Positions 1-8,321 are shown, counted from the first letter of the stretch. The stretch: 64,000 nucleotides of DNA from Microbacterium sp. T32 (GCF_001619615.1 NZ_LQQP01000001.1:62001-126000); one strand, 5' to 3'. The notes: generated by a model from the letters alone, not told the origin. Translations and numbers: made by a program.

Positions 1-1153
1 GCAGGGTGTTCCACTCGGTGCCGAGCTGCGCGGAGTTGTAGGCGCCGTCGACGGCATCCACGAACGGAGCGGCGGAAGGGACCTTCTGGACGAAGGCGTC
101 CTGCGCCGTCTTCAGCGCGGGGATGTACCCGCCCTGCACGGCGGTGTCGATCTGGTTCTCCTCCGAGGCGCGGCACTTGATCAGGGCGGCCGCGGCCGCC
201 TCCTTCTTGGCATCCGAGTTCGCCGCGGCGCCGTAGACGTAGCCGAGCAGGTTCACCTTCGAAGACTCACCGGCCTTGGCGGTGGGGAAGGGGAACGTGC
301 CCCACTCGAACGGGATCGAGGTGTCGACGAGGTTCCACGGACCCGACACGGTCAGCGCGGCCTTCTGCGAGGTCCACTGGTCGATCGAGTCCCAGCCCCA
401 GTTGACGAACTCGGACGACAGCGAGCCGTTCGCCACGAGGTTCTTGTAGAGGTCGACCGCGGCGACGGATCCGGCACCGGTCGGGTCGGCGGGGTCGCCG
501 CCGGCCGAGAGGAGGAACGGCAGGAAGTAGACCGGGGTCGAGCCGTCACCGGCGATACCCGGGAGGACGATGCCCTTCTGGTCGGCGGTGGTGAGGGAGC
601 CGGCGAGCTTGACGAGGTCGTCGAAGGTCTTCGGTGCGGTCTCGGACACACCGGCGGCGGCGAACGCGGCCTTGTTGTAGAAGATCGCGTAGTCCTCGAC
701 CTGCACGGGGAGGCCGTAGAGGGTGTTCTGGTAGGTGCCGAGACCGGCCACGCTGTCGGCGAGGCCGTCGGTCGTGATGTCGTACTGACCGAGGTCGGCG
801 AGCACGCCCTGCGACGCGAGCTGGGGCAGCTGCGTGTCGGTGGAGAGCAGCGCGACGTCGGGGAGCGACTTGGCGCCGGCGGCCTGGAGGAGCTTGGTGG
901 TGTAGTCGCCGGACTGGGTCTCGACGTCCACGGTGATGCCGAGGTCGGCCGCGCACGACTCGAAGTACTGCTTCTGCAGGCCCTGGTAGGGCTCGAAGTC
1001 GATGCTGTTCCACACCGTGAGCTTCACGCCGTCGAAGCCGTCGGTCTGTGCCGGGGCCGCCTGGCCGCCCGCGCACGCGGTGAGGGCGAGGGCCGCGGTG
1101 AGACCTGCCGCGGGCAGGGCGACGCGACGCAGTCGCTGAGCCGTGGATGCCAT
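1..1153 (-). CDS. ABC transporter sugar-type substrate-binding lipoprotein (C-terminus off the left edge)
   Basis: This is the N-terminal 384 codons of an extracellular solute-binding protein of the MalE-like (carbohydrate) class; the gene continues off the left edge. Translation from the ATG at 1153 gives a basic leader and hydrophobic stretch ending in a lipobox LTAC with the predicted lipidated Cys at residue 27. A short linker follows, then a mature start of the KLTVWNSI type and the phrase LYGLPVQVEDYAIFYNKAAF typical of this family. It would be anchored outside the membrane and deliver its ligand to two permeases, presumably further left. The divergent neighbour is a nucleoside hydrolase, so a nucleoside or pentoside ligand is possible, but that is inference; the class as a whole binds sugars. 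Confidence 0.9.
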   Translation of the reverse strand, partial: MASTAQRLRRVALPAAGLTAALALTACAGGQAAPAQTDGFDGVKLTVWNSIDFEPYQGLQKQYFESCAADLGITVDVETQSGDYTTKLLQAAGAKSLPDVALLSTDTQLPQLASQGVLADLGQYDITTDGLADSVAGLGTYQNTLYGLPVQVEDYAIFYNKAAFAAAGVSETAPKTFDDLVKLAGSLTTADQKGIVLPGIAGDGSTPVYFLPFLLSAGGDPADPTGAGSVAAVDLYKNLVANGSLSSEFVNWGWDSIDQWTSQKAALTVSGPWNLVDTSIPFEWGTFPFPTAKAGESSKVNLLGYVYGAAANSDAKKEAAAAALIKCRASEENQIDTAVQGGYIPALKTAQDAFVQKVPSAAPFVDAVDGAYNSAQLGTEWNTL

Positions 1154-1331
1154 GTGTGTGTCCGTTCCCGACGACGCCGGAGGCGTCGGTCGACATGTGC
1201 TGGTGGACGCGGGTCGGGGCCGCCCGCGTCACCCTTCACTCTGCGGTCTCGTCGTGACGAACAGGGAACGAACGTGTCACGCGATGTAACACCCGGCCGC
1301 GTCGCGGGGGACGAACGGGCAGGGTGAGAGC
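1154..1331. promoter_or_regulatory. Divergent promoter region with a palindrome at 1274-1292
   Basis: This 178-bp gap separates the divergent binding-protein and nucleoside-hydrolase genes. It contains an inverted repeat, GTGTCAC-5 nt-GTAACAC, at 1274-1292 (6 of 7 arm positions pair), a plausible operator for a dimeric repressor acting on one or both genes. CAGGGT at 1320-1325 lies 6 nt before the ATG at 1332, resembling the leaderless -10 pattern with C in place of the first T. No regulator gene is adjacent, so the operator assignment is inference. Confidence 0.35.
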
Positions 1332-2330
1332 ATGGCATCCCCTTCTCCCGTCCCCTCCGTCCGCCGCGTCCTCGTGGACACCGACACGGGTCTCGACGAC
1401 GCGCACTCCCTGATGTACCTGCTGGCGCAGCCCGACGTGCGGATCGAAGCGATCACCACGATCTACGGCAACACGCCGGTCGTCGACTCGGCGCGCAACG
1501 TCCGGACCGTGCTGAGGCTGGCCGGGCGCGAGGACATCCCGGTGCATCTGGGCGAGGCCGCGCCGATCGAGGGCGAGGCCTCCATCGCCGACTTCGTGCA
1601 CGGCACCGACGGCCTCGGCGACCGCTTCGAGCGCGCGGAGCTGCGCGTCGAGGAGGAGAGCGCGGTGGATGCCATCGTGCGCATCGCCGCGGAGAACCCC
1701 GGGGAGGTCGACCTCCACCCGCTCGGACCGCTCACCAACATCGCACGCGCGCTCGAGCGCGACCCCGACCTGTTCCTGAAGTTCCGTTCGGTCGTCATCA
1801 TGGGCGGTGCGGGACCCTACCCGGCGCCGGGCGGGGCGACGCTGACGGATGCCAACACCGCGAACGACCGTCGCGCGGCCGAGATCGTGTTCGGGGCGCG
1901 CAACGCGGGCAACGTCATCATGGTCGGCGTGAACGTCACGGCCACCGCGATCCTCGACGAACACGTCCTCGCGGTGCTGCGCGGGGTCGGGACGCCCTGG
2001 GCGACGTTCGCCGGCGAGGTGCTCGACGCGTACAACGACTTCTACCAGTACAAGTGGGGGCGTCGGATCTCCTCGGCCCACGACGGTCTCGCGACCGTCG
2101 TGCTGCACCGGCCGGAGATCGTGACGAGCTGGATCGAAGGGCCGGTCGACTTCACGCCGTACGCGGACTCGCTCGCCACCCGCATCGCCCTCACGCACGA
2201 CGGTCTGCCGCTCGTGTGGGGCACCCCGGAGGGGCCCACGATCCGCGCGGTCACGGCGTTCGACGGCACCGAGTTCCTGCGCCGGTTCGTCCAGGCGCTC
2301 TCGACGGGACCCACTCGACCTCAGCGGTGA
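1332..2330 (+). CDS. Nucleoside hydrolase (inosine-uridine preferring type)
   Basis: 332 aa, normal for the family. It hydrolyses the N-glycosidic bond of ribonucleosides to a free base plus ribose. The calcium-binding N-terminal signature is present as VLVDTDTGLDDA (Asp16, Asp18, Asp22, Asp23). ITTIYGNTPV, IMGGAGPYPAPGG and the late AHDGLATVVLHRPEI block follow, the last matching the family's terminal HD metal/ribose ligand segment. No signal peptide is visible, so it acts in the cytosol. Its 3' end overlaps the convergent monooxygenase gene by 10 nt. Beside an ABC uptake gene and a gene set related to adenosylhomocysteine handling, it probably feeds nucleoside salvage; the exact base preference cannot be read from sequence. 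Confidence 0.9.
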   Translation: MASPSPVPSVRRVLVDTDTGLDDAHSLMYLLAQPDVRIEAITTIYGNTPVVDSARNVRTVLRLAGREDIPVHLGEAAPIEGEASIADFVHGTDGLGDRFERAELRVEEESAVDAIVRIAAENPGEVDLHPLGPLTNIARALERDPDLFLKFRSVVIMGGAGPYPAPGGATLTDANTANDRRAAEIVFGARNAGNVIMVGVNVTATAILDEHVLAVLRGVGTPWATFAGEVLDAYNDFYQYKWGRRISSAHDGLATVVLHRPEIVTSWIEGPVDFTPYADSLATRIALTHDGLPLVWGTPEGPTIRAVTAFDGTEFLRRFVQALSTGPTRPQR

Positions 2331-3688
2331 GCAGAGCGGGCCGGGTGGTCGTCGCCGAGACGGTCGCGGCGGTCGCTGCGCAGGCGGGAGCGGAACGTGC
2401 CGTCCTGCGGGAATCCGCCGTACAGCCCCCGCTCGCGGAGCGCGGGGACCAGGAGCCCCGCGAAGTCTTCCACGGAGCCGGGCGACAGGAACGGGTGCAG
2501 CAGGAAGCCGTCGACGCCGGATTCCTCGACGAACTCCCCGATCGCGTCGGCGACGGCGTCCGGGGTGCCGAGAAAGCGGTCGTCCGCGAACGCGGTGACC
2601 CGCGAGAACTGGCGGCGGACGTCGCCGGCGGTGAGCACCGGGGCGTCGCTGCGGGTCTCCTTCGTCTGCGTCGCGTTCGTCGCGCGCTTCACGAGCGGTT
2701 CGTCGTCGGCGTACAGCGAGAAGTCGATGCCGCCCCAGCCGGCGTACGCGGCGAGCTGCGCCTCCGAGGCGTAGTGGGCCTGGAGGGAGTCGATCTTCTC
2801 CTGCACGGCGATCGCGGTCGGGGCCACCACGAGGTTCATGCCGACGACGGCGCGGATCTGAGAGGCATCCCGGCCCAGCTCCTCGGCCCGCCGACGGATG
2901 CCGGCCAGCCCCTCGCGCACCGCGACCGGGTCGGAGTCGCCCACGAAGATCAGCTCGGCGTGGCGCGCGGCGAACTCGCGGCCGCGCGGCGACCACCCGG
3001 CCTGGATGATGACCGGGGTCCGCTGCGGCGACGGCGTGACCAGGTGCGGACCGGCGACGCGGAAGTGCTCGCCGACGTGATCGATGCGGTGCACCTTCTC
3101 GGGATCGGCGAAGACCCCGGATGCCTTGTCCCCGACGAACGCGTCGTCGTCCCAGCTGCGCTCCCACAGCGCGTAGGCGACGTCGAGGAACTCGTCGGCG
3201 CGGTCGTAGCGGCTGTCGTGCGCGAGGACGTCGAGGCCGAAGTTCGCCGCGGCACCCGGCAGGTAGGACGTCACGACGTTCCACCCGATGCGACCGGCGG
3301 TCAGGTGGTCGAGCGTCGAGAAGCGCCGCGCGTGCGCGAACGGGTGCTCGTACGTCGTCGACACCGTGGTGCCGAACGCGAGGCGGTCGGTGACCGCCGC
3401 GAGCGCCGGGATGTGGAGCATCGGGTCGAGCGCGGGGATCTCGACGCCGTGCCGCAGCGCGGTCTCCGCCCCGCCGCGGTACGTGTCGTACAGCCCCAGC
3501 ACGTCGCCGAAGAAGAACAGGTCCATTCCGGCCTCCTCGACGCGGCGGGCCTGGTCGAGCCAGTACCGCAGGGAGGTCGCGGAGAGCCGGTCGTCGGCGG
3601 GGTGCGTCCACAGGCTCGCGGCCGAGGAGCCGTTGCCGACACAAGCCTGCTCGTACAGGCCGAAGAGCAGGGGACGTGGGTCAGACAT
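2321..3688 (-). CDS. LLM-class FMN-dependent monooxygenase (NtaA/SnaA/DszA type)
   Basis: 455 aa from the ATG at 3688, which overlaps the upstream amidohydrolase stop by 8 nt; a further in-frame extension upstream to 3874 lies inside that gene and is rejected. The TIM-barrel luciferase-like fold is recognised by ARRVEEAGMDLFFFGDVLGLYD near residue 45, the signature WNVVTSYLPGAAANFG, and SPQRTPVIIQAGWSPRGREFA. Length and these blocks fit the nitrilotriacetate / pristinamycin / dibenzothiophene-sulfone monooxygenase group, which needs FMNH2 from a separate reductase. It is the last gene of the operon 6969-2321 and presumably oxidises a compound handled by the upstream deaminase and SAHH-like proteins. 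No reductase partner is visible here. Confidence 0.85.
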   Translation of the reverse strand: MSDPRPLLFGLYEQACVGNGSSAASLWTHPADDRLSATSLRYWLDQARRVEEAGMDLFFFGDVLGLYDTYRGGAETALRHGVEIPALDPMLHIPALAAVTDRLAFGTTVSTTYEHPFAHARRFSTLDHLTAGRIGWNVVTSYLPGAAANFGLDVLAHDSRYDRADEFLDVAYALWERSWDDDAFVGDKASGVFADPEKVHRIDHVGEHFRVAGPHLVTPSPQRTPVIIQAGWSPRGREFAARHAELIFVGDSDPVAVREGLAGIRRRAEELGRDASQIRAVVGMNLVVAPTAIAVQEKIDSLQAHYASEAQLAAYAGWGGIDFSLYADDEPLVKRATNATQTKETRSDAPVLTAGDVRRQFSRVTAFADDRFLGTPDAVADAIGEFVEESGVDGFLLHPFLSPGSVEDFAGLLVPALRERGLYGGFPQDGTFRSRLRSDRRDRLGDDHPARSAHR

Positions 3689-4976
3689 GGGCGGTGATCC
3701 GTTCGTGGGCGGTCGTGGTCGCCCAGCGGACGCGTCCGCCGACGACGGTGAGGGTGGCCTCGGCGGGTCCGGCTTCGACGAGCTCGGCGAGCGCGTCACG
3801 CGGCGCATCCGAGGCGACGGGGAAGACGGCGAGGTCGGCGCGGGCTCCGACGCGGAGCGCTCCGGTGTCGGCATCCATCCCGAGCGCGTGCGCGCCGCCG
3901 AGGGTCGCGGCGGCGAACAGGCGGGCGTGGAGGTCGTCGTCGGCGTAGCCCTGGGCGCGGGCGATGTCGTGCAGCGCGGTCACGTCGTGCCACGGCGACA
4001 GGCTGGGGGAGGAGGACAGCGAGTCGGTTCCGACGGCGATCGCGTTGCCCTCGCGCAGGTAGGCCGCGACCGGTGCCGGGTCGAGGCCGATCACGGCGTT
4101 CGACCGCGGGCACAGGGCCACGCTGACGCCGCGCTCGCGCAGCAGCGCCCGGTCATCGGCATCAACGTAAATCCCGTGCGCGAGGTGCGTGGACGGGGTC
4201 AGGGCACCGAAGTCGTCGAGGTACCGGATGACGCCCGTGCCGACGCCGCCGTCGCGGAGCAGCGCGAACTCGCCGCGGCCGTTGGCGCGCCAGCGCTCGG
4301 CGAGGTCGCCGGTGCCCGAGCGGACGTACGCGTCCTCCCACGCCGACTCGGCCGCGTGGATGTGCTGGCGCACGCCGAGCGTGCGGGCCAGCACGGAGAG
4401 GTCGCGGAGGACGGCGGTGTCGAGCGAGTAGATCGCGTGCGGCGAGAGGCCGGTGGCCGGGGGCGTGGGGAGGGCGGCGAGCTGCGCGCGGACCGTGCGC
4501 TCGCCGTCGACGTTCCACGCGCGTTCGGTCCAGCCGAGGACCTCCCAGAACGCGATGCCGTGCAGGCCCGCGTCGTGCACCGCGGATCCGGCGGCGGCGT
4601 CCGTCACGATCTCGGCGACCGCCGTCGTGCCCGAGCGCAGGGCGAGGGCCGCGCCCGCGGCGGCGGACGTCCCCCAGTCGCGGGGGAGGGGGTACAGCTC
4701 CATGAAGGCACTCATCCACGACTCGAAGCCGTCGTGCGCGGCGAGCCCGACGGCGGCCATGTCGCTGTACTGCAGGTGCGTGTGGGCGTTGACGAGGCCG
4801 GGCGTGAGCGCGCCGTCCCACTCGTGGATCTCCGCGTCGGGGCCGGCGGCGGTGAGCACCTCGTCGGCGGGGCCGACGGCGACGATACGGCCGCCCGCCA
4901 CCGCGACCGCACCGTCGGTCAGCGCGGGCGAGCCGGGCGAGAGGACGACCGACGCGCGGTGGACGACGACGGTCAC
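3681..4976 (-). CDS. Amidohydrolase, adenosine/SAH/aminofutalosine-deaminase-like
   Basis: 431 aa from a GTG at 4976 whose bases overlap the stop of the upstream SAHH-like gene (GTGA), implying translational coupling. It is a metal-dependent amidohydrolase-superfamily TIM barrel flanked by the usual beta-sandwich ends. LTPGLVNAHTHLQYSD (His65, His67) is the N-terminal metal site. HIHAAES, LAHGIYVD, CPRSNAVIG and GTDSLSSSPSLSPW are the family blocks, with the final metal-binding Asp in GTDS. This arrangement matches the 5-methylthioadenosine/SAH deaminase and aminofutalosine deaminase branch of the ATZ/TRZ group, which removes the 6-amino group of adenine nucleosides. Placement next to an SAHH-like gene supports an adenosyl-type substrate, but the substrate is inferred. 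Confidence 0.8.
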   Translation of the reverse strand: MTVVVHRASVVLSPGSPALTDGAVAVAGGRIVAVGPADEVLTAAGPDAEIHEWDGALTPGLVNAHTHLQYSDMAAVGLAAHDGFESWMSAFMELYPLPRDWGTSAAAGAALALRSGTTAVAEIVTDAAAGSAVHDAGLHGIAFWEVLGWTERAWNVDGERTVRAQLAALPTPPATGLSPHAIYSLDTAVLRDLSVLARTLGVRQHIHAAESAWEDAYVRSGTGDLAERWRANGRGEFALLRDGGVGTGVIRYLDDFGALTPSTHLAHGIYVDADDRALLRERGVSVALCPRSNAVIGLDPAPVAAYLREGNAIAVGTDSLSSSPSLSPWHDVTALHDIARAQGYADDDLHARLFAAATLGGAHALGMDADTGALRVGARADLAVFPVASDAPRDALAELVEAGPAEATLTVVGGRVRWATTTAHERITAHV

Positions 4977-6229
4977 TCCTCGTCCCCGTCGGGGTTCCAT
5001 GCCGCGAGGAACGCGCGCTGCGCCGCGGAGGGGGTGTCGAGCGTTCCGCCGAAGGACGCGAGGGCGATCGCGGCGACTTCGTCGTCGGCTGCGCGGGGGA
5101 GCTCGTGCACGCCCGGCGCGAGGTCGGGCGTCGCGAGGACGTGGGAGACCGAGGCGAGCTGCACGCCGAAGGAGAGGTCCATGATCTCCACGGGGTTGCC
5201 CTCGGCCGCGCTCACGTTGAGGCAGTTGCCGTCGTCGAGGACGCGCACCTCCGCTCCGCTCGGCATCCGGAGCACCGAGACGGCGCCCGTGCGCGCGATC
5301 TCGACCGCCCCCGCCGCGCGGGCGGCATCCAGGGCGATCTCCTGCCCGACACCGCCGCCCACGGCCACGACCGCTCCGCTGCGGAGCGCGTCGAGGTGGG
5401 GGACGTCGATCGTGTGACGGATGCCGGTGGCCGAGATGACGATGTCGGCGTGCCGCACGGCCTCGGCGAGCGTCCGCACCTCGAAGCCGGCGAACGCGGC
5501 CTGGAGGGCGGCGACCGGATCGGTCTCGGTCACGACCACGCGCGCCCCCAGGGCGGCCGCGTGCTGCGCGATGCCGGTGCCGACGCGTCCGAACCCGACG
5601 ACCGCGACGGTCGCCCCGCGGAACGAGCGGTCGGCGACGTCGGCCACCGCGAACACGACCGACTGGCCGGTGCCGTGCATGTTGTCGAACAGCGACTTCG
5701 AGCGCGCGTCGTTCGCGGCGACGACCGGGATGCGCAGCGCGCCCTCGGCCTCCATGCGGCGCAGCGGCCGGACCCCGGAGGTCGTCTGCTCGGTCGCGCC
5801 GCGCATCCCGTCGACGACCGCGGGACGCTCGAGGTGCGCGAGACGGATGGTGGAGGCGCCGTCGTCGACGATCACGTGGGGCCGGTGGTCGAGGAGGGCC
5901 AGGGCGTTCGCGCGGTCCTCGGCGCGGTCGGCGTCGGCACGGGCGTAGACCGGGAGTCCGGCGTGGGCGAGCGCGGCGGCGACGGCGTCGTCGGTGTTGC
6001 GGCCGGCGGAGGTGACCGTCACGTCGGCGCCGGCCTCGGCGAGGGCCAGCGCGATCGTCGCCGTCTTCGGCTCGAGCACGTCGGACACGCCGATGCGCAC
6101 CCCCGCGACCGTGCCGTCGCGGGTCAGGCGAGCCGCGAGCGCGGTCGTCACGGGCATGTGGGCGCGCGCCCACTCGATGCGGTCATGGCCCGCGCGCCAC
6201 AGCGACGGGTCGGCGATCCGACCGCTCAC
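4973..6229 (-). CDS. Adenosylhomocysteinase-like NAD-binding protein with altered active site
   Basis: 418 aa, slightly shorter than classical SAH hydrolases (430-490). Family features are clear: VDDGAS (121-126, cf. DDGGD), TEQTTSGVRPL (146-156, cf. EETTTGVH), NDARSKSLFDN (173-183, cf. NDSVTKSKFDN) and the NAD-binding VGFGRVGTG (211-219). The Lys/Asp/Asn triad is kept (Lys178, Asp182, Asn183). However, the position of the classical catalytic Cys195 is Thr187, the His55 region reads GVSDVLEPKTA, Glu156 becomes Gln148, and the C-terminal PDHYRY tail is missing. It is thus related to SAHH but probably acts on a different thioether or nucleoside, or is not a hydrolase. It overlaps both neighbours by 4 nt within one operon. 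Confidence 0.8.
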   Translation of the reverse strand: MSGRIADPSLWRAGHDRIEWARAHMPVTTALAARLTRDGTVAGVRIGVSDVLEPKTATIALALAEAGADVTVTSAGRNTDDAVAAALAHAGLPVYARADADRAEDRANALALLDHRPHVIVDDGASTIRLAHLERPAVVDGMRGATEQTTSGVRPLRRMEAEGALRIPVVAANDARSKSLFDNMHGTGQSVVFAVADVADRSFRGATVAVVGFGRVGTGIAQHAAALGARVVVTETDPVAALQAAFAGFEVRTLAEAVRHADIVISATGIRHTIDVPHLDALRSGAVVAVGGGVGQEIALDAARAAGAVEIARTGAVSVLRMPSGAEVRVLDDGNCLNVSAAEGNPVEIMDLSFGVQLASVSHVLATPDLAPGVHELPRAADDEVAAIALASFGGTLDTPSAAQRAFLAAWNPDGDEE

Positions 6230-6969
6230 GGGGTCACCGCCGTGGCGAAGACGGTCTCGTCGGCGGCGATCAGGGTCGTAACGAGCGCGTCGGCGAGGTG
6301 CAGCTGCGCCGCGGTGGGGCGTTCGCCCTCGACGGGGAGGGGGGACGGCATCTCCACGAGCGCTCCGTTCGGGGTCGTGCGCACGTGCGGGCGCGGAGAC
6401 GGGAGGTCGGTGGCATCCACCGGTCGGGGGGAGGCGTCCGCGACGAGGCCGGGCAGGTGCGTCGCCCGGATGCCGTCGTGGCCGACGCCCGTCAGGAGCG
6501 TGAGGTGCGCGGTGGAGGGGTCCGCGACGGCCTCGACACGGACGCCGTCGAGCCGCGCGGCGAGCCGCTCGATCGCATCGTCCGTGGCGCGCACGACGGA
6601 CGCGCCCAGGCGCCGCAGCACCGTCGTGAGCGCCGTCGCGAGCGGGTCGTCGCCGACGATCCGCACGGTGCTGCCGGCGAGGGTGAGGTTCGTGCGGGCC
6701 GAGACGGCGAGCACGACCTGCTCGGCGCGGACATGCGCGTACAGGATGCCGAACGCCCGCGACGCGAGCGGGTCGGGGCCGTCGGCGCCGGGGGAGACGT
6801 CGAGGCCGCAGGTCTCGCGCACAGCGGCGCGGAGCGCGGACGGGAGGGCGGGCAGCGCACCCCCGTAGGTCAGCACGGAGGGTTCGACCGACCGGGCCGC
6901 GAGGAGGCTGCGGGTGATCGGGAATCCACCGTCGAGCCCGACGGGGAGAGCGGGGGTGGAGGACGGCAC
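6226..6969 (-). CDS. Rossmann-like protein resembling the SAHH NAD domain; unknown function
   Basis: 247 aa, first gene of the operon. The GTG at 6969 is chosen because TACGTT lies 6 nt upstream (leaderless pattern). I do not recognise a named family. Residues 85-130 read like a degenerate copy of the NAD-binding region of the next gene: a hydrophobic VVLAV strand, then LAGSTVRIVG and a glycine loop GDDPLATA in place of GFGRVGTG, then LRRLGASVV. The N-terminal part contains CGLDVSPGADGPDP and the C-terminal part is Pro-rich. Together with the SAHH-like protein it may form a heteromeric complex, or it may be a decayed paralogue; both are inference. It overlaps the next gene by 4 nt. Confidence 0.7.
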   Translation of the reverse strand: MPSSTPALPVGLDGGFPITRSLLAARSVEPSVLTYGGALPALPSALRAAVRETCGLDVSPGADGPDPLASRAFGILYAHVRAEQVVLAVSARTNLTLAGSTVRIVGDDPLATALTTVLRRLGASVVRATDDAIERLAARLDGVRVEAVADPSTAHLTLLTGVGHDGIRATHLPGLVADASPRPVDATDLPSPRPHVRTTPNGALVEMPSPLPVEGERPTAAQLHLADALVTTLIAADETVFATAVTP

Positions 6970-6975
6970 GGCTCG

Positions 6976-6981
6976 AACGTA
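6976..6981 (-). promoter_or_regulatory. Leaderless -10 box (TACGTT) of the SAHH-like operon
   Basis: The hexamer ends 6 nt before the GTG at 6969 and marks the start of the four-gene operon. Confidence 0.55.
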
Positions 6982-7024
6982 CGGCGCGGGGCCGGTGCAG
7001 CGCGAATCGATGACGCCGGATCTC

Positions 7025-7030
7025 TAGGAT
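7025..7030 (+). promoter_or_regulatory. Leaderless -10 box (TAGGAT) of the 7038 gene
   Basis: It lies 7 nt before the GTG at 7038 and overlaps an alternative ATG at 7029, which argues against that upstream start. Confidence 0.55.
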
Positions 7031-7037
7031 GGCGCGC

Positions 7038-7430
7038 GTGACCTATTCCCTCTCCCCGGATTCGTACCGGACGCTGCGGCCCGAACCGGCGGCGCGACCG
7101 GCACGACGGGGATGGGACCTGGCTCTCACGATCGTCTTCCTCGTGCTGCTCCCGCTCGCCGCGCTCGCGTGCTCGTACGCGGGGTTCTTCCTCGCGTTCG
7201 CGGCGGACGCGTGCGGTTCGGTCAATTGCGACTACGGCGTCATGAACGTGGGCTTCTGGTCCGCGGTGATCGCGCCGTGGGTCGTGCTGCTCGTCGCGGT
7301 CGTGGTCGCGATCGTGCGCCTGGTCCGCCACCGCATCACGTTCTGGGTGCCGCTGGTCGGCATCGTGGTCATGGCCGCGACGTGGTTCGTCGCCGCGGCG
7401 ATCGTGAGCGCCGGGATCTCGGCATCCTGA
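7038..7430 (+). CDS. Small three-helix membrane protein, unknown
   Basis: 130 aa from the GTG at 7038; an ATG at 7029 would place the start inside the -10 box. A hydrophilic, Arg/Pro-rich N-terminus of about 27 residues precedes three predicted membrane helices at about 29-54, 72-94 and 100-124. The loop between helices 1 and 2 carries two cysteines (59 and 64), which on the outside could form a disulfide. No family is recognised and no catalytic motif is visible. It is divergent from the SAHH-like operon and followed in the same direction by DedA, with an 88-nt gap that contains a separate TAGGCT at 7472-7477. Confidence 0.65.
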   Translation: MTYSLSPDSYRTLRPEPAARPARRGWDLALTIVFLVLLPLAALACSYAGFFLAFAADACGSVNCDYGVMNVGFWSAVIAPWVVLLVAVVVAIVRLVRHRITFWVPLVGIVVMAATWFVAAAIVSAGISAS

Positions 7431-7518
7431 TCCGTTCACAGGTCCCGCGGAGGCGGCGGCTCTAGGCTGCGGGCGGGCGTCCGGACGGGCGGCCGATCAC
7501 CGAGCGCGAAGGCACCCG

Positions 7519-8223
7519 ATGACCGACAGCACCCTCACCCTCCGCGGCATGCACGCGCTGCGTCCTGCGTCCGCGTACTCGTCCTCCGGCGAGCAGTCCT
7601 GGCTCACGTCGCTGTCGGAATGGGCGGTCTCGCTCATGGAGATCATCGGCCCGATCGGCGCCGGCATCGCGATCGCCCTCGAGAACCTCTTCCCGCCGCT
7701 GCCCAGCGAGGTCGTGCTGCCGATGGCCGGCCTCACCGCCAGCCGCGGGTCGTTCACGCTGTTCGAGGCACTGCTGTGGACCACGCTCGGCTCCGTCGTG
7801 GGCGCGTTCGCTCTCTACGGGCTGGGGCGTTGGCTCGGGGCTGCTCGCCTGCGGGCGATCGCGGCCAAGGTTCCGCTGCTGCACCCCGAGGACGTCGACC
7901 GCACCGTCGCGTGGTTCGAGCGCCACGGCGGCAAGGCGGTGTTCTTCGGGCGCATGGTGCCGATCTTCCGCAGCCTCATCTCCATCCCCGCGGGCGTCGC
8001 GAAGATGCCGCTGTGGCGCTTCGGTCTGCTGACGGCGGCCGGGAGCCTCATCTGGAACACGATCTTCGTTCTCGCCGGCTACCTGCTCGGCGAGAACTGG
8101 CACGTCATCGAGCAGTACGCCGACGTCCTGCAGTACGTCGTCATCGCCGCGGTCGCCGTCGGCGTCGCGTGGTTCCTCTACGCGCGGGTGCGGTCGCTGC
8201 TGGCCTCGCGGCGCGACGCCTGA
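7519..8223 (+). CDS. DedA family (SNARE-associated/VTT) membrane protein
   Basis: 234 aa. The hallmark PPLPSEVVLPMAGL block (about residues 57-70) and GRMVPIFRSLISIPAGVAKM (about 154-173) identify the DedA/VTT family. These proteins are now regarded as flippases or transporters of membrane phospholipid or undecaprenyl phosphate and affect membrane homeostasis. Several hydrophobic segments are visible, with the characteristic re-entrant amphipathic stretches around the two motifs. The ATG at 7519 has an upstream GAAGG-like ribosome site. It stands alone between a small membrane protein and the cytochrome c cluster. Confidence 0.9.
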   Translation: MTDSTLTLRGMHALRPASAYSSSGEQSWLTSLSEWAVSLMEIIGPIGAGIAIALENLFPPLPSEVVLPMAGLTASRGSFTLFEALLWTTLGSVVGAFALYGLGRWLGAARLRAIAAKVPLLHPEDVDRTVAWFERHGGKAVFFGRMVPIFRSLISIPAGVAKMPLWRFGLLTAAGSLIWNTIFVLAGYLLGENWHVIEQYADVLQYVVIAAVAVGVAWFLYARVRSLLASRRDA

Positions 8224-8309
8224 GCGGGGTCCTGGGCGGTCGACGAGCGGTTAGGACGGCGTCGAACCAACGGCATCCCTCGCTCAGCCGGCCCACAAGA
8301 CCCGCCGCG

Positions 8310-8315
8310 TAGACT
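8310..8315 (+). promoter_or_regulatory. Leaderless -10 box (TAGACT) of the cytochrome c maturation operon
   Basis: Six nt before the GTG at 8322; the likely promoter for the five overlapping genes up to 13076. Confidence 0.6.
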
Positions 8316-8321
8316 TGACGG

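Noticed and set aside
2321..3874. Extended start of the monooxygenase at 3874
   Set aside because: The extra 62 codons lie inside the upstream amidohydrolase and are Pro/Ser-rich without family similarity; the ATG at 3688 gives the family N-terminus.
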